Assembly: GCF_014633365.1 (NCBI RefSeq)
Contig: NC_068352.1
Span: forward strand, 26,383,310-26,447,309
Source of the DNA: Diospyros lotus
Taxonomy: Eukaryota; Streptophyta; Magnoliopsida; Ericales; Ebenaceae
Length of the DNA: 64,000 nucleotides
Reading direction: 5' to 3'
A program made the translations under genes and the position numbers. Below, in pieces: positions 9,877 through 20,255 of this stretch; position 1 is the stretch's first letter, and every line of letters begins with the position of its first letter. The notes below the pieces were generated by a model. That model did no database searches and was not told the DNA's origin. It worked only from the letters and a program-made list of their open reading frames with translations.

Positions 9877-12451
9877 TTATTTAAATGATTTCCTTCTTAT
9901 ATTTTGAGAAGCAAAATCCTCAATGATGCTTTCAAATTCAAGCTTTTCTAACATCTCTTTTTCAATGGATAATATTGCTAGCCCATTTAGCCTTTCTTGT
10001 GACATGGTAGACCTCAAGTAAGATTTCAATAATTTTAATTTAGAAAAGCTTCTTTCTACAGATGCTATAGTCACAAGTACAATCAATAGTATTCTATAGG
10101 CAATCAAAACATTTGGAAAATAGTCCATATTTTTTACAAACTCTATAATTTCAAGTGTTGTGTTTACTGCTGATGGTAAAAGATATTGCAGCACCTGTAA
10201 CTCTGAAAACAAATCACTTGCATCAACATCAGAAGACTCACAATTTCTTAAAGTAATTTCAAGCTTCACACAACAATTTTTCAATTCCTCATCACCTAAT
10301 GAAGTTAAATTCTTTGAATTAAACAAGAACCCAAAAATACCATCATATGTTTGCATTTGTTCAAATCTACTCCTTAATGAAGAAAGAGCCATATCCACTA
10401 CACATATGAAATAATTGACTCTAAATGATTCTTCAACTAATTGTACTGTCTCATCATTGGCATTCTCATCAAATTATTTTTTTCTATGACTTTGACCTTT
10501 TTTTAGGAAATTCAGGTTCAATCCCCATATCACAATCAATAGTTTAAGCTTCAATCATAGCAGATGCAAATCTATTTTCTCTATAATTCTCAAAAAAAGA
10601 AATGAGCCCTTTCAAATTTTTTAAAACAGCATCAATGTATCTTTAGATTGTAACTTTTTACTGACTAAGATAATTTTCAACAAAATATCATGTCAAATAA
10701 CCATGCCTAATAAAAACTCAAATTTTTCTAATTCATGTGTTGCTAAACTTTCAGCTTCACTTTTTGTTTTAGCATCTTCACTAGTTTCTATTACTTTAAA
10801 TAAAGCTTCTTTTATTTGAGCAGCTTGGGATCTTATTGCTTTAACACTCTCTACACGACTTTCCCAACGTGTAGTTGACAATGTTTTGAGAGTTAAACCA
10901 TCTACATGATCTTGTAAAATCTTCCAACGCTTTGTAGAATTAGAAAAAAACACAATAAATGCATTGAATAACCCCAAAAAAGGGTTTCGCTTTCACACAA
11001 CAGTTAGCCATATCACATAGTGTTAAATTAAGAAAATGACAACCACATGGCATGAACAAAGCTCTAGGATTTATTTTAAGTAATCTTCTTTGTACACCTT
11101 GATGTTTTCCTTTCATATTAGAGCCATTATCATAACCTGTCCTCTAACATCATCAATTTTAACACCAAGGGACTCTAGGACAAATCACAATTCATTAAAA
11201 AGTCCTAATCCTGATGTATCTTTCACAATTAAAAACTCTAGAAGTACTCTTCTATTTTCACTAGACTCTTTGACACATCCACACACCGTATTATCAAAGT
11301 CATTTGTTCCTTGTGACTTGAATCAGGAGTGCAATCATGTATCACTGAAAAATATTTTGCTTGTTTGATTTTCTCAATGATTGCGCTTCTGACTTTTGAA
11401 GCGAGCAAAGCTATCAGCTCATTTTGAATCTTATGGCTTAGATAGTGATAGTGAATCTCATCATTTTGAATTCATCGAAAATGTTCTCGCATTATTGGAT
11501 CAAATTCTACAACCATTTCCAATATACCTAAAAAATTACCATTATTTTCTTCATAAATTCTCTTTTTTGTTCAACGGAATGCAATATTATTTTTAGCAAG
11601 GCATTTGACAACATAAATTATTCTTGCCAAAACATGTTTCCAGTGTTCCTTCTCTCTCCTAATTTGTTCTTGTATGCCTTTATCAATTGTTTCACTTTTT
11701 TTCAATCTATTATGTAATTCAATCCAAAACTCATGTTAGTTATGTGTTTCATGTTGTTTTCATGTTGTTTAAGCCTTTCACTAAAATGTTTCCAATCTCT
11801 AAGTCCTTCGTTTGCTAATTGGCTTCTACAACACATTGTCTTAAACAACTTACATCAAAAACAAAATACCTTATCCAATTCCTTTGAGTATACTAGCCAT
11901 TTTCTGTCACGAGTCTCTCCTTTTGGTAACTTTCTCATGCAATAAGTCGAGGAAAAATGTCTAAAGTTTTCATCCTTGGGAAATTTGATATTATTATCTC
12001 TTGCAGGACCTTTTTCCACAAGTAAAGCTCTCATTTTTTCATCTAGATTATCCCAAATTCTAGGATTAAAAATGTTTAAAGGAAAACTTGGTTCTACACC
12101 CTCAGGTTCAGTGTTTTCATTATTACAAAAATGATCAAAATCTTCATTCTCAACATATTCACCTAAGTCACCTACCTGTACATTAAAATCATTCTCAATT
12201 ATTACCAATTCTTCCACAATATTTTTTTGTTCAGATTCATTGACTAAATCATTATCAATTCCTACAAATTCTTCAACATGATTTTGCTGCTCAGATTCAT
12301 TAACTAAATCTTCAGTTAAGTTATCAAGTGAACTATTTGTTTTGTTTTGAAAAAATTTATCCAGAGCTCCCTTTTGAGATTGAGTTAATTCTTCTCTCTG
12401 TCTTTTTCTTTTTCTTTATTGACTTCCAAATGGGTGTTTCTTACTAAGCAT
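9877..12451 (-). pseudogene. hAT transposase relic, TTF-type zinc-finger family
   Basis: The start codon at 12451 (minus) gives MLSKKHPFGSQ and then an in-frame TAA at codon 12. The same frame resumes at once with a basic run and an acidic, repeated NESEQ…VEEL segment. It then reaches the TTF zinc-finger region (NPRIWDNLDEK, KGPARDN, FSSTYCMRKLPKGETRDRKWLVYSKELDKVFCF). Next is a TGA where the finger's cysteine pair CFCCKLF should be, so one zinc ligand is lost. A middle piece (10693-10977: LKTLSTTRWESRVESVKAIR) belongs to the catalytic core. The last piece (9877-10398) holds the hAT dimerisation domain (ASVERSFSKLKLLKSYLRSTM and LNGLAILSIE). Multiple stops between 10400 and 11800 destroy the core. 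This family catalyses cut-and-paste transposition; this copy cannot. Confidence 0.88.
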
Positions 12452-12599
12452 TGTTACTTGAAAACAGAAATAATACAAGAAAAGCCAATGCAATTTTAAT
12501 ACTTCAAAGAATAAACAAAGAACAACATAACCTGGAATTTGAGAAACCCTATTTGAGAAATCCCCCCCCCCCCCCTCCCACAGAAAGTTCACAAGGATC

Positions 12600-12870
12600 G
12601 GCAAACTTGAAGACAATGAAGAGTCCACCCAGCACTCTTCGAACTTCAAAAGCGGACTTGAAATCAGCGCGCCCACTCCCAGCTCTCTTAGGACTTCAAA
12701 ACCAAACTTGAAGACTTGAAGTCAGCGTGGCCAGACTTCAAAAGCGGACTTGAAGACTTGAAGTCTGCTGAAAAAAATGGACTTGAAGTCCACCTTCAGC
12801 GTCGGGACTTCAAGTCCTCTTTGTGTTGGCACTTAAAGTCCAGAGCTTCAACGAACTTGAAGTCCATAGT
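12600..12870. repeat. Cluster of ACTTGAAGTC palindromic motifs
   Basis: About a dozen copies of ACTTGAAG or its complement CTTCAAGT lie within 270 bp, several forming near-perfect palindromes (GGACTTGAAGTCC at about 12779 and GGACTTCAAGTCC at about 12805). Two copies of ACTTCAAAAGCGGACTTGAA show that part of the cluster grew by local duplication. It sits between the transposase start and the transposon end, where hAT elements usually carry subterminal transposase-binding repeats; that role is inference. Confidence 0.8.
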
Positions 12871-12937
12871 GGCCCCGAATAATGGGCCCAGGCAATCGCA
12901 TTGATTGCCCCCCTTCAGGGTCAAGCCTGTGCATAAC

Positions 12938-13371
12938 CCACTTACGTGAGTAATAGCCAGATAGATGGACCCATGGGTTGTGATATGGTGCAATAGCATG
13001 CCATGCTCTTATGATGTACCCTCAAATCCCTATATCACAATATGTTCACGCGATATAATATATATAATACTTATATGATACCACACGTGATATGCCTATA
13101 GGATGTAATGTAATATGTTTACATCCATGGAGTGCGATGTGTCCCTTAAGAGAACAATGGTCGAGTAAGCATCACTTCGAGGCATCTCCCACTAAACTCG
13201 GGGTTGCGCCCAAACAAGTCCCTTAGGGATAGAGACCCTACTTCGACAGCCCACCGTGAGGCCCACCTTCTCCCAAAGGGCTCTCTAGGTTGACTGGCCC
13301 ACCAGGGAGGGGATTCCTATTAAGCCCATTCAAGTGCTACTAACTTGCAGGCCCATCTTTGATACCCTACA
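12938..13371 (+). mobile_element. Putative Gypsy-type LTR, right part
   Basis: Continues the LTR begun at 6704 after the hAT insertion. It contains U5-like text (GTCGAGTAAGCATCACTTC, then CATCTCCCACTAAACTCGG) and ends CCCTACA at 13371. Similar wording occurs in the left-edge LTR at 1710-1769 on the + strand, so this could instead be an unrelated LTR. It holds no open frame of note. Confidence 0.35.
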
Positions 13372-14160
13372 ATCATACCGTTATCAACCTTCTTTGACAG
13401 GGTAAGGTATGGTTACCTTGTGTTCAATGATAGTGTTGTTTCTTTACTTATTGCACTACTTTTTTACATGTATTAACTTAAGTATTGGAAGGCATACGCG
13501 GGTGAGGAATTTTAACATGACTTCTAACTTGTTCTAGTTAGCACAATTACACCCCGAGTGCCTGAAAGGCCACTCTCATGGATCAAAGCTACCAACGCCC
13601 ATCTCCGCCAGCAAACTCCTCCCAACTGTCCACCTCGCTCTACCTCGATTCTAGCTCTCCCTCACTATAAATTTCCATTGTTATATTTTAACAACAATAC
13701 TTACATTGATTCAATTGACCATGAGCAGATTTTTAGGTTTAGGATTCACATTAAACACTCTCTTAGACTCTCTCCTTCATGTTAGATCCTTAAATACTGT
13801 TGGTTTACCATTAAACAAAACTAAACTCATACATTGTGACAAATTTTTAGGTTTAAGATTCACATTCACTTGAGTGCAGGATGCGAGGATAAGTCAACTC
13901 CAGACTCCAGTTAGTAAACAGTCTCTCCTACATTGATTCAATTGACCATAAGCAGATTTTTCAGTAGATTGAGTAGACTTGTAAATTTATATGAAAATAT
14001 TATTAACCAAAATTTATATAGAAAAATATATCAAGGAACTCAAGACTCCTCGTAAAGCTTCAAGCTTTTGGTGCTTTTGCTATGCACCCTGTTGGCTATG
14101 TTCTTCTCCCCACCTCACTACCATGTCTCACTTTTATTACTCGGTTCACCAACTTCTATA
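13372..14160. other. Non-coding stretch with direct repeats
   Basis: No gene was recognised. A direct repeat of about 32 bases (ACATTGATTCAATTGACCAT and onward to AGCAGATTTTT) occurs at about 13702-13735 and 13929-13961. A shorter one (AGGTTTAGGATTCACATT) occurs at about 13735 and 13848. A TATA-like box (CACTATAAAT) lies near 13664. These could be debris of an LTR, but no ends were found. Confidence 0.5.
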
Positions 14161-14167
14161 GCTACTT

Positions 14168-14774
14168 CGAACTGCCAGAACAACGCCGCAAATCCTCCAA
14201 ATCCACGCCCAACTGACCACCACCACCCTCATCTCCGACCCTTTCGCCGCCGGTCAATTGCTCGCCTCGTTGATGTTAAGCGTCTCTGACATCACGTACG
14301 CCGGCCATATGTTCACTCGAATTGCCCAACCGAACACCTTCATGTGGAACACAATGGTTAGAGGCTATGTGTCGATCTCAAACCCATAAATGCCTTTGCA
14401 TTTTTATGCAAAAATGAGGAATGACCTTCTGGGGGACGGCTATACGTACTCATTTGTGCTGAAGGCGTGTGCAATGCTGGGCGGGTACTTTGAGGGAAGA
14501 GAAATTCATGGGGAGGTTGTGAAGGCTGGGTTGGTTGGAGATGTGTTTGTGAGGAATGGTTTGATTGGTTTGTATTGTAAGGAAGAGGAGATGGGTTGTG
14601 CTCGGCGGCTTTTTGTATGGTTTTCCTGGGAGAAATTTGGTGTCTTGGGATTTGATGATGGGTGGATACGTGGGCAGTGGGGATGCAAGGGAAGCGGAGA
14701 AAGTGTTTGATGAAATGCCTGACAGAGATGTAGTCTCTTATTCCATTATGATTGGTGGGTATGGCAAGGTTTGA
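14168..14774 (+). pseudogene. Pentatricopeptide repeat (PPR) protein relic
   Basis: The sequence encodes the N-terminal part of a PLS-type PPR protein: QILQIHAQL, MFTRIAQPNTFMWNTMVRGY, then LHFYAKMRND, YTYSFVLKACAMLGG, GREIHGEVVKAGLVGDVFVRNGLIGLY. After a change of frame it continues NLVSWDLMMGGYVGSGDAREAEKVFDEMPDRDVVSYSIMIGGYGK. PPR proteins bind organellar RNA in chloroplasts or mitochondria. This one is broken three ways. A TAA falls in frame at about 14388, just before MPLHFY. A frameshift lies near 14610-14625. A stop comes at 14774 after roughly five repeats, where a working protein would go on for hundreds of residues. No start with a targeting peptide is visible; a TAG blocks the frame upstream at about 14160. 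Confidence 0.88.
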
Positions 14775-15311
14775 GACAATAAAAAAAGTCCACTAGTTAT
14801 GGAGATTTTCTTTTGTTTTGGCACCATTTGGCAAGGGTGAGAGTTGTTGAGGAAGTTTAATTGGTATCATCTTGAAGAAAAATGAATGAACTTCAGAAAA
14901 GTGTTTCTGAAATTGATTTTGAGAACTTTATTTTTTTTCTTTAAAAAATACAACCCATCTTAGGGAAAGAGTTGAGTTGAAGCATGTTTACTTATGTTTT
15001 AAAGGGAGAAAAAAATGGATTCATGGAAGACTCAGGCATTTTAGGGAAGTGTCACCTTATCCATCTTTTTGAGCCGTGGTTCAGTCACCGTCACTAATGC
15101 ATCTTGGGTCTCTTCTCCGTTCAATTTATTGAAAAAGAATTATTAGGAATGATTATACATAAAATGGTATTCTCTTCAGACTTTTGTTTACTTTTTTTTT
15201 ATGTTTAAAACACAAAAGTCAAAAACCATAAACTAGGATTGGAAAGACCAATTATAATTTCAAAATGGTTATTATCATTAGCTTGTTGAAGCAACTTATG
15301 TAAAAGGACTA
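14775..15311. other. Spacer between PPR relic and duplicated block, nothing recognised
   Basis: AT-rich, with no credible frame, repeat array or element end. The collinear block shared with copy B starts at its right end (TTCTGCATCTGAGTGATTAT at about 15312 and 55709), so this spacer lies outside the duplicated unit. Confidence 0.6.
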
Positions 15312-15528
15312 TTCTGCATCTGAGTGATTATAATAAGGTTTTTACTTTCTATCGAATCAGTATAAGAAAATTTCTAGTCATTTTAGAGAGAAACAACTAG
15401 ATAGACCAATACCATGATAATAGGCTTAGAGTTTGGCTAGGACGGCGCCTGTGTGTGGGCACCAGGTGGTCGATGAAAAGCCGAAGAGAGGAAGCAAAGT
15501 TGAAGGCGTTATGATCCTTGCCGGCAAA

Positions 15529-16330
15529 AGTTTGAAAACAACATAGCTTATTTTGTTACCTCACACAATTGGTTTACACTGATTTTTCGAAGGATAGGGC
15601 TGCTATTATATGAGGAGGGAAAATTTTAAAACACCATAATTACCTTGATGCCACTGCGAATTAGTCAACGGGCGAAGTACACGTGTTCACCAAGGAACAA
15701 TTGAGAATTGCCACCTGGCCTAAGCTGGTAAGGGCACGTGTCCGGGTCGTCCCAGAAAATACCCAGAAGCCCAAATCCAAGTTTAACGAACATATCCCGA
15801 TATCTTCAGTCTCCGTGGTTTCCCCGAAGTCTCTAAAGATGAGTCTTATCCCGAGATTCTTGAAGATGATGGGCATATCCATTCATCCCAAGATTGTGGT
15901 TTCTAGATTGAGGGGATCATTATCCCAAAATGCTTGGAGATAACTTTTCCTCCACTCGTGAAAACAAACTCAACAATAGATCTCTCCGCAATATTAGAGT
16001 CTTTTCCAATGGAAAAGGGGGAAACTCTTATCTCCATAGAGTTACCCCCGCTCCTCATAAATATGAGTGAATTTACACAAATAGGGGGATCTCTCTTTTT
16101 TCTCAACCATTAGAGTTTTAATTTGAATAATTCCAAATGATTGACTTAAGCATCGGAGAGATCCCAGGGGACACAGTCCCCGTCCTTCTTTGCAGGTACT
16201 TGATGGGAGACAAGGGTGGTGATCATCCTCATATCATCATTATATATATATATATATATACAAGTTGTTGCATGACATTATCGCTTTCTCTTCATGATTG
16301 TAACAGCTAATAGAAGATTTGCATCTACCA
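15529..16330 (+). mobile_element. A-specific insertion of about 800 bp with Gypsy LTR-like sequence
   Basis: Copy B reads TTGCCAGCAAATCAAGC without a break, whereas A reads TTGCCGGCAAA, then 802 bp, then ACCAACAAATCAAGC. CCGGCAAA and CCAACAAA could be a mutated duplication of the CCAGCAAA target. The insert contains text typical of Gypsy LTR U5 regions (TGACTTAAGCATCGGAGAGATCCC near 16140, followed by GGGGACACAGTCCCC) and a possible promoter near 16060. The exact element ends do not show clear TG…CA, so the type is tentative. Confidence 0.5.
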
Positions 16331-16387
16331 CCAACAAATCAAGCATGAGGATATGTACATATATGGAAACCACAAAGGCGACAACTA

Positions 16388-16770
16388 GCATTTGTTATAA
16401 TAAGTAAAATAAAGAAATAAAGTTGTATTAATATAAAGTTATAATATTTTTTAAATTAAGATATAGAATGATTAAAATAAAATTAGAAAATATTTTAAAA
16501 TTTTTATCAAATTATTTGTTAAATTTTTTAAAATACACTGAAGGACGCATGCATTATTTTTTCTTATTTATAAGAATTAAGATAAATTTATCTGAAAGAG
16601 AGAGAGATAAATTTATTCAAAAAAATTTAGATAATAAATCACGTGACTTTTTTTTCAATGATCATCCAATAAATTTAATAAATACAATGAAAAATACTTT
16701 TGTTTGGAATGCTTTCTATATTTCATTTTTTCTGATCTATATTTTGGTTAATAAATACTACCTAAAAGTG
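16388..16770. other. AT-rich insertion private to unit A
   Basis: Copy B has only about 70 unrelated bases at the matching position. The stretch is low-complexity AT. A 125-codon frame across it (16468-16845) uses mostly Phe, Leu, Ile, Lys and Asn, as any AT-rich sequence would, and runs on into the shared flank, so it is not called as a gene. Confidence 0.55.
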
Positions 16771-16963
16771 TTCCTTGTAGTAGCCTTATCATTATTATTA
16801 TTTATTGTTTTTAGTTTCTTTAAAGAAATTATTTTCACAAATTAATTCTACTACTTCTAATTAGAAAGAAGCAATTTTACTATTGTGATTAACACTGTTC
16901 TCATGTGACAAATACACTTGTGAAGGGATTATAACCTCATTGTACATAAGTTCTTTTTCATAA

Positions 16964-16976
16964 AATTATATAAGGG
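16964..16976 (+). promoter_or_regulatory. Candidate TATA element of receptor kinase A, now cut off from the gene
   Basis: AATTATATAAGGG is conserved with 57047-57057, upstream of copy B, where it stands about 490 bp before the start codon. In A the Copia1 insertion moves it to about 9.9 kb upstream. Whether it is the real core promoter cannot be told from sequence. Confidence 0.25.
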
Positions 16977-17221
16977 CACTTAGGTGCACGAGGCATTTGA
17001 CTTTGCAAGCATCATTTCTGTAGTCAACCTCACCCTGTTTGCAAAGAAGTTGTTTCCACAACTCAACTGTTCTTTTAATTACAAAGAAGAAATTTTACAT
17101 TGCTACCAAAACTTGGTTCTCTTTCCATAATTGTGCTTCATTTTTCAATAGAACTTTTTATGAACTTTCTTCCTCCTTGAACCAGTAAGTTACTTGAGGT
17201 GTGAAAACTACTAATTACTTG

Positions 17222-17931
17222 TGATGTAATTGAAGCACCAAACAGCGTCGTGTAACTTAACGAATAGGACAACCACGTGCGGCAACCACAGGCTGCCATG
17301 TGGATGGTCACACATGACAACCATTTGCTCTGTCCTTGGAGATGCCTGATTGCTTTTCTGTCTGGTTGCCTTTCTGTTGGAATAATCGATCGTGTTGCAA
17401 GATCTAATCTTAACCGCTCATCCAAGCTTTATGAAGCTCCATCCCAGCCATCCAAATTCACTATTAAACTCTTTTCTCGGAATATGAACAATCAAATGAA
17501 AGAAAATGGAAGAGAGAGTGAGAACGGGTAAGTCGTCGTCTTTAGGCTAGGGTTTCTTTCTCATGCTCTATATAGCTTTTCTTTTGTGTTCTCTGGTTCT
17601 ATAGGATCAGTCTCTAATCTGTATTTGTGATTATTTGGGCGTTTTGGTAGAGAACCATTGATGTACAGAGAATTTTTGTGAGTGATTTGAGGGTGTAATC
17701 TTCGTTCTTCATTATAATGCAATGAGCTCTTCTCACCGAAGCTCAACGTGGATATAACCCTATTTTGGGGTGAACCACGGTAAAAATCCTTGTCTCCTCT
17801 TTTACTTTTCTTTTCTGGTTTCGTTTCATTTTTTGTGTGTATGTTTACGCAAGCTTCCAGCCTCAACGATATTTATTCTGTGATTGAACTTATTTTATTT
17901 TACCCTAGAGTTTTGTTGTCTATTCGCAACA
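17222..17931 (+). mobile_element. Copia1 5' LTR
   Basis: Begins TGATGTAATTGAAGCACC and ends TATTCGCAACA, 710 bp. A TATA-like box (CTCTATATAGC) is near 17567. It is followed by a primer-binding site. The element's other LTR is at 25993-26659. Their many differences and indels show an old insertion. The outer flanks ACTTG (17217-17221) and ACTTC (26660-26664) are the target duplication, and copy B has the unfilled site (AATTACTTGC at about 57300). Confidence 0.88.
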
Positions 17932-17932
17932 A

Positions 17933-17944
17933 TGGTATCAGAGC
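17933..17944 (+). other. Copia1 primer-binding site
   Basis: TGGTATCAGAGC, complementary to the 3' end of initiator methionine tRNA, one base after the 5' LTR. This is the standard site for minus-strand DNA priming in plant Copia elements. Confidence 0.93.
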
Positions 17945-18118
17945 TTGTGTTAAGATTGTCTCTTAGGGTTTTGAAGTTCAATCGGTTTTTATTCAAATCT
18001 AGGGTTTTTCGTCTATCTGTAAGGTCTAGGTTTTCTGAGAGTCCTAGTTAGTGGGTGTTTGTTGTGTTGGTCTCAGTCAGTGTCTAAAGCCCTTTAGGTT
18101 ACCTTCATGCAAAGTGAA

Positions 18119-20255
18119 GAAGGTGTCTACCCAATTTGAAATCGGAATATTTGATGGCAAAGGTGATTTCACAAGTTGAAAAAACAAGATGAGAGTGTTT
18201 CTCTCTCATCATAAAGTGCTGATAGGACTTGAACTAGATGATCGAAAATGGTCTGCATATCAACTTGCGAGAATCGATGAGATCAAAGATGAGGCTTTAA
18301 ATATGATATTCCTTCATTTGGGTGACAATGTAATCCGAAAGGTAGACAGTGTGACTAATCCTCTTAACCTTTGGAATAAGCTTGATTCTCTATTTTCTGT
18401 TATGACTGCACCTAATTTAGTTTACTTGAAAGATATGTTGTTTAATTTTAAGATGAATACCTCTAAGTCTATGGATGAAAACATAGATGAATTTATTAGG
18501 CTTGCATTATTACTCAGAGGTACTGATCAAACATTAGATGATACTAGTGAAGCTATTATTCTATTGAATTCATTATCTGATGACAATGATGTTGTTAAGC
18601 ATGCTTTAAGATATACTGGTATTGTACTTAGTCTGGATCTTGTAGTTTTTGGCATTAAGACTAGGGAATTGGAGTTAAGTACTGTTAGATTAGAATAGCA
18701 ATGGCACCAACATCAAGAGGGGGTGAATTGGGTTGTTTTAAAAAATTTGATTGAACTTGAAAATCCTTTTGATGAAAAATGAGATTTTAGTGAAAGTGGG
18801 GATTAATGAAATGCTTGGAACAATAAATGAAACAAAGAGCACAAGCAAATAAGAGATAACGATATATAATGGTTTGGCTTAAACCAAACTGAATCCACTA
18901 CCTTATCTCCTCACTAAGGATTTTTCAATCAATCCACTAAAAGCCTCTTATCTCTCCAAATAGGCCCTCTAGCAACAAGCTAGGAGATTACAACCTCTTG
19001 CTTAGACAAGCAAGCCCTCTAGCACCAAGCTAGGTATTTCAATCCCTTGCTTCAACAAGCAAGTCCTCTAGCACAACAAGCTAGGAAAATCAAGAATAAT
19101 ACAAAATGAGAGGATCTAAGAGTAGACACTTTTAGTTACAAGATCTCTCACTATAAATACAAGATTTGAACAAAATAATACAAATGATAATTAAAGCCTT
19201 TAAAAAGAAAAATAAAGCACAAATGAAACAAATAAGGTCTTGAAAGAATGAACACTTGTAAGCTTGAAATCAATCCTCTTGGTTGATTTGAATCACCCAT
19301 TTGATCTCTATTTATAGAGCATCTCGAGCCCATTCAAAAATATAGCTGTTGAAAACTTGAACAGTAGAGAATCTAGCCGTTGGAAGCTGTCTGCGACATA
19401 AACTGTCAACAGCTTCTTAGGAACTCTCGACATTCTTGATGTAGAGACTGTCGACATTTAGATATCGAGAGCAAGATTTGCAACTGTCGACATTTTTATA
19501 AAAACTGTCGACATCTTGAAACAAATTATCGACAATTTTCCAAGATAAAAATCACTGAAAATAGGATGCTATAGAAATAACTTTGCTTGATGATATAACC
19601 CACAACATATTTATATTTCTATTTTACCTTCCATTTACTTTAATACATAAATGTAAATAAGAAAGTATCCCTCATTTGGATTCAATAAAAATACCTAAAA
19701 AATTAAAATCCATAACAATAAGATAGTAGAATTTGGGTTTTAGTACAAACTTAGGATTTTGCTATTTTACCACCTCTAAAATATACACTTTATATTTCTT
19801 GAAAAATTCGTTAAAAATCATTTTAACACCAATGGATTGAAATATCGGGAGATAGTTTTCCAAAATGAAAACACTTGACTTTGCAAATCTCCATATGATA
19901 TAGAAAATCATAAATCATTTTAGTTTTCATTTTAACAACACACTACTTGAAATTGATTTTGGTTGAAAACCATAAACTTGACTCAAGACTTGGGGATCAA
20001 AACCAAATGATGCTTTTCATCATTAAAACTAATCACAAGTGTAAACCATCAAGTACATCTAAGAAATCAGGAAATAACTTGTTTGTAAAGGGTAAAAATG
20101 AGAAAAGATATACTATAGGAAACACTGATCAATCTGGTAGGTTAGGGCAAAAGAGTAAAAAGAAAGACAAGAAGGGAAAACAAAAATGGAAATGTTATCA
20201 TTGTAGGAAGGAGGGGCATATTAAAAAGTATTGCTATGATTTCATCAGAAAATAA
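18119..20255 (+). pseudogene. Copia1 gag relic, split by an insertion
   Basis: The reading frame begins near 18119 (KKVSTQFEIGIFDGKGDF), hits a TGA where a tryptophan codon is expected, and continues from 18189 as a UBN2-type gag (LFHLGDN-like start, then NLWNKLDSLF, MDENIDEFIRL, AIILLNSL, KTRELEL). At about 18700 it is cut by roughly 1.2 kb of other sequence. It resumes at about 19940 with a Lys-rich stretch and a CCHC zinc knuckle (CYHCRKEGHIKKYC), ending at 20255. Gag forms the particle that packages element RNA. With at least one stop and one insertion this copy is not functional. Protease-RT follows at 20256. Confidence 0.85.
18702..19938 (-). mobile_element. Insertion in Copia1 gag, probably a solo LTR of another family
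   Basis: Gag coding stops at about 18698 and resumes about 1.2 kb later. The inserted sequence, read on the minus strand, starts near TGTTAAAATG (about 19936), contains a TATA box (CTATAAATAGAG, about 19307-19318) and ends with CCCCCTCTTGATGTTGG next to 18705. That layout suits an LTR in minus orientation. No clear target duplication was found, so the edges are approximate. A short internal set of AGCAAGC..CTCTAGCA repeats (18960-19090) lies in it. Confidence 0.5.

Larger units (their letters stand above)
7463..12929 (-). mobile_element. TTF-type hAT DNA transposon, nearly complete, transposase decayed
   Basis: The element is bounded by near-identical 8-bp duplications: TACATAAC (7455-7462) and TGCATAAC (12930-12937), with 7 of 8 bases equal. 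The left end begins CAATGCCGATCCT and is followed by TTTTTTAGGGCCTAAGG. The right end, read on the other strand, begins CAGGCTTGACCCTG and is followed by GGGGGGCAATC. Both resemble the 'CAGGGCCGGCCCTG…GGGCCT' ends common in plant hATs with TTF-type zinc-finger transposases. The transposase relic lies inside on the minus strand. The inside also holds a palindrome cluster at one end (12600-12870), tandem repeats (8685-8860, 9600-9825) and what may be a solo LTR (about 7618-9069). The terminal inverted repeats are imperfect. The boundary call rests mainly on the duplications and on the position of the transposase. Confidence 0.72.
15312..17221. repeat. 5' flank block of receptor kinase A (duplicated with 55709-57316)
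   Basis: Collinear with the sequence upstream of copy B. Landmarks are CTGCATCTGAGTGATTATAA, TTTCTAGTCATTTTAGAGAG, GACGGCGCCTGTGTGTGGG, CAAATCAAGCATGAGGATAT and, after a gap, GTTTTTAGTTTCTTTAAAG to AAAACTACTAATTACTTG at 17221. Two inserts are private to A: 15529-16330 and the AT-rich stretch at about 16388-16770. The GC-rich hAT-type insert of B (55743-56513) is absent here, giving the empty site for that element. The Copia1 5' LTR starts at 17222. Confidence 0.85.

Noticed and set aside
7466..12603. Perfect 10-base inverted pair TGCCGATCCT (7466) and AGGATCGGCA (12594) as the hAT termini
   Set aside because: The flanks of this pair do not duplicate, while extending the right end to 12929 gives an 8-bp duplication (7 of 8) and a more typical hAT end.
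16468..16845. 125-codon frame with hydrophobic stretches, as a small membrane protein gene
   Set aside because: Composition follows the AT-rich insert; it has no start context, no counterpart in unit B, and no recognisable motif.
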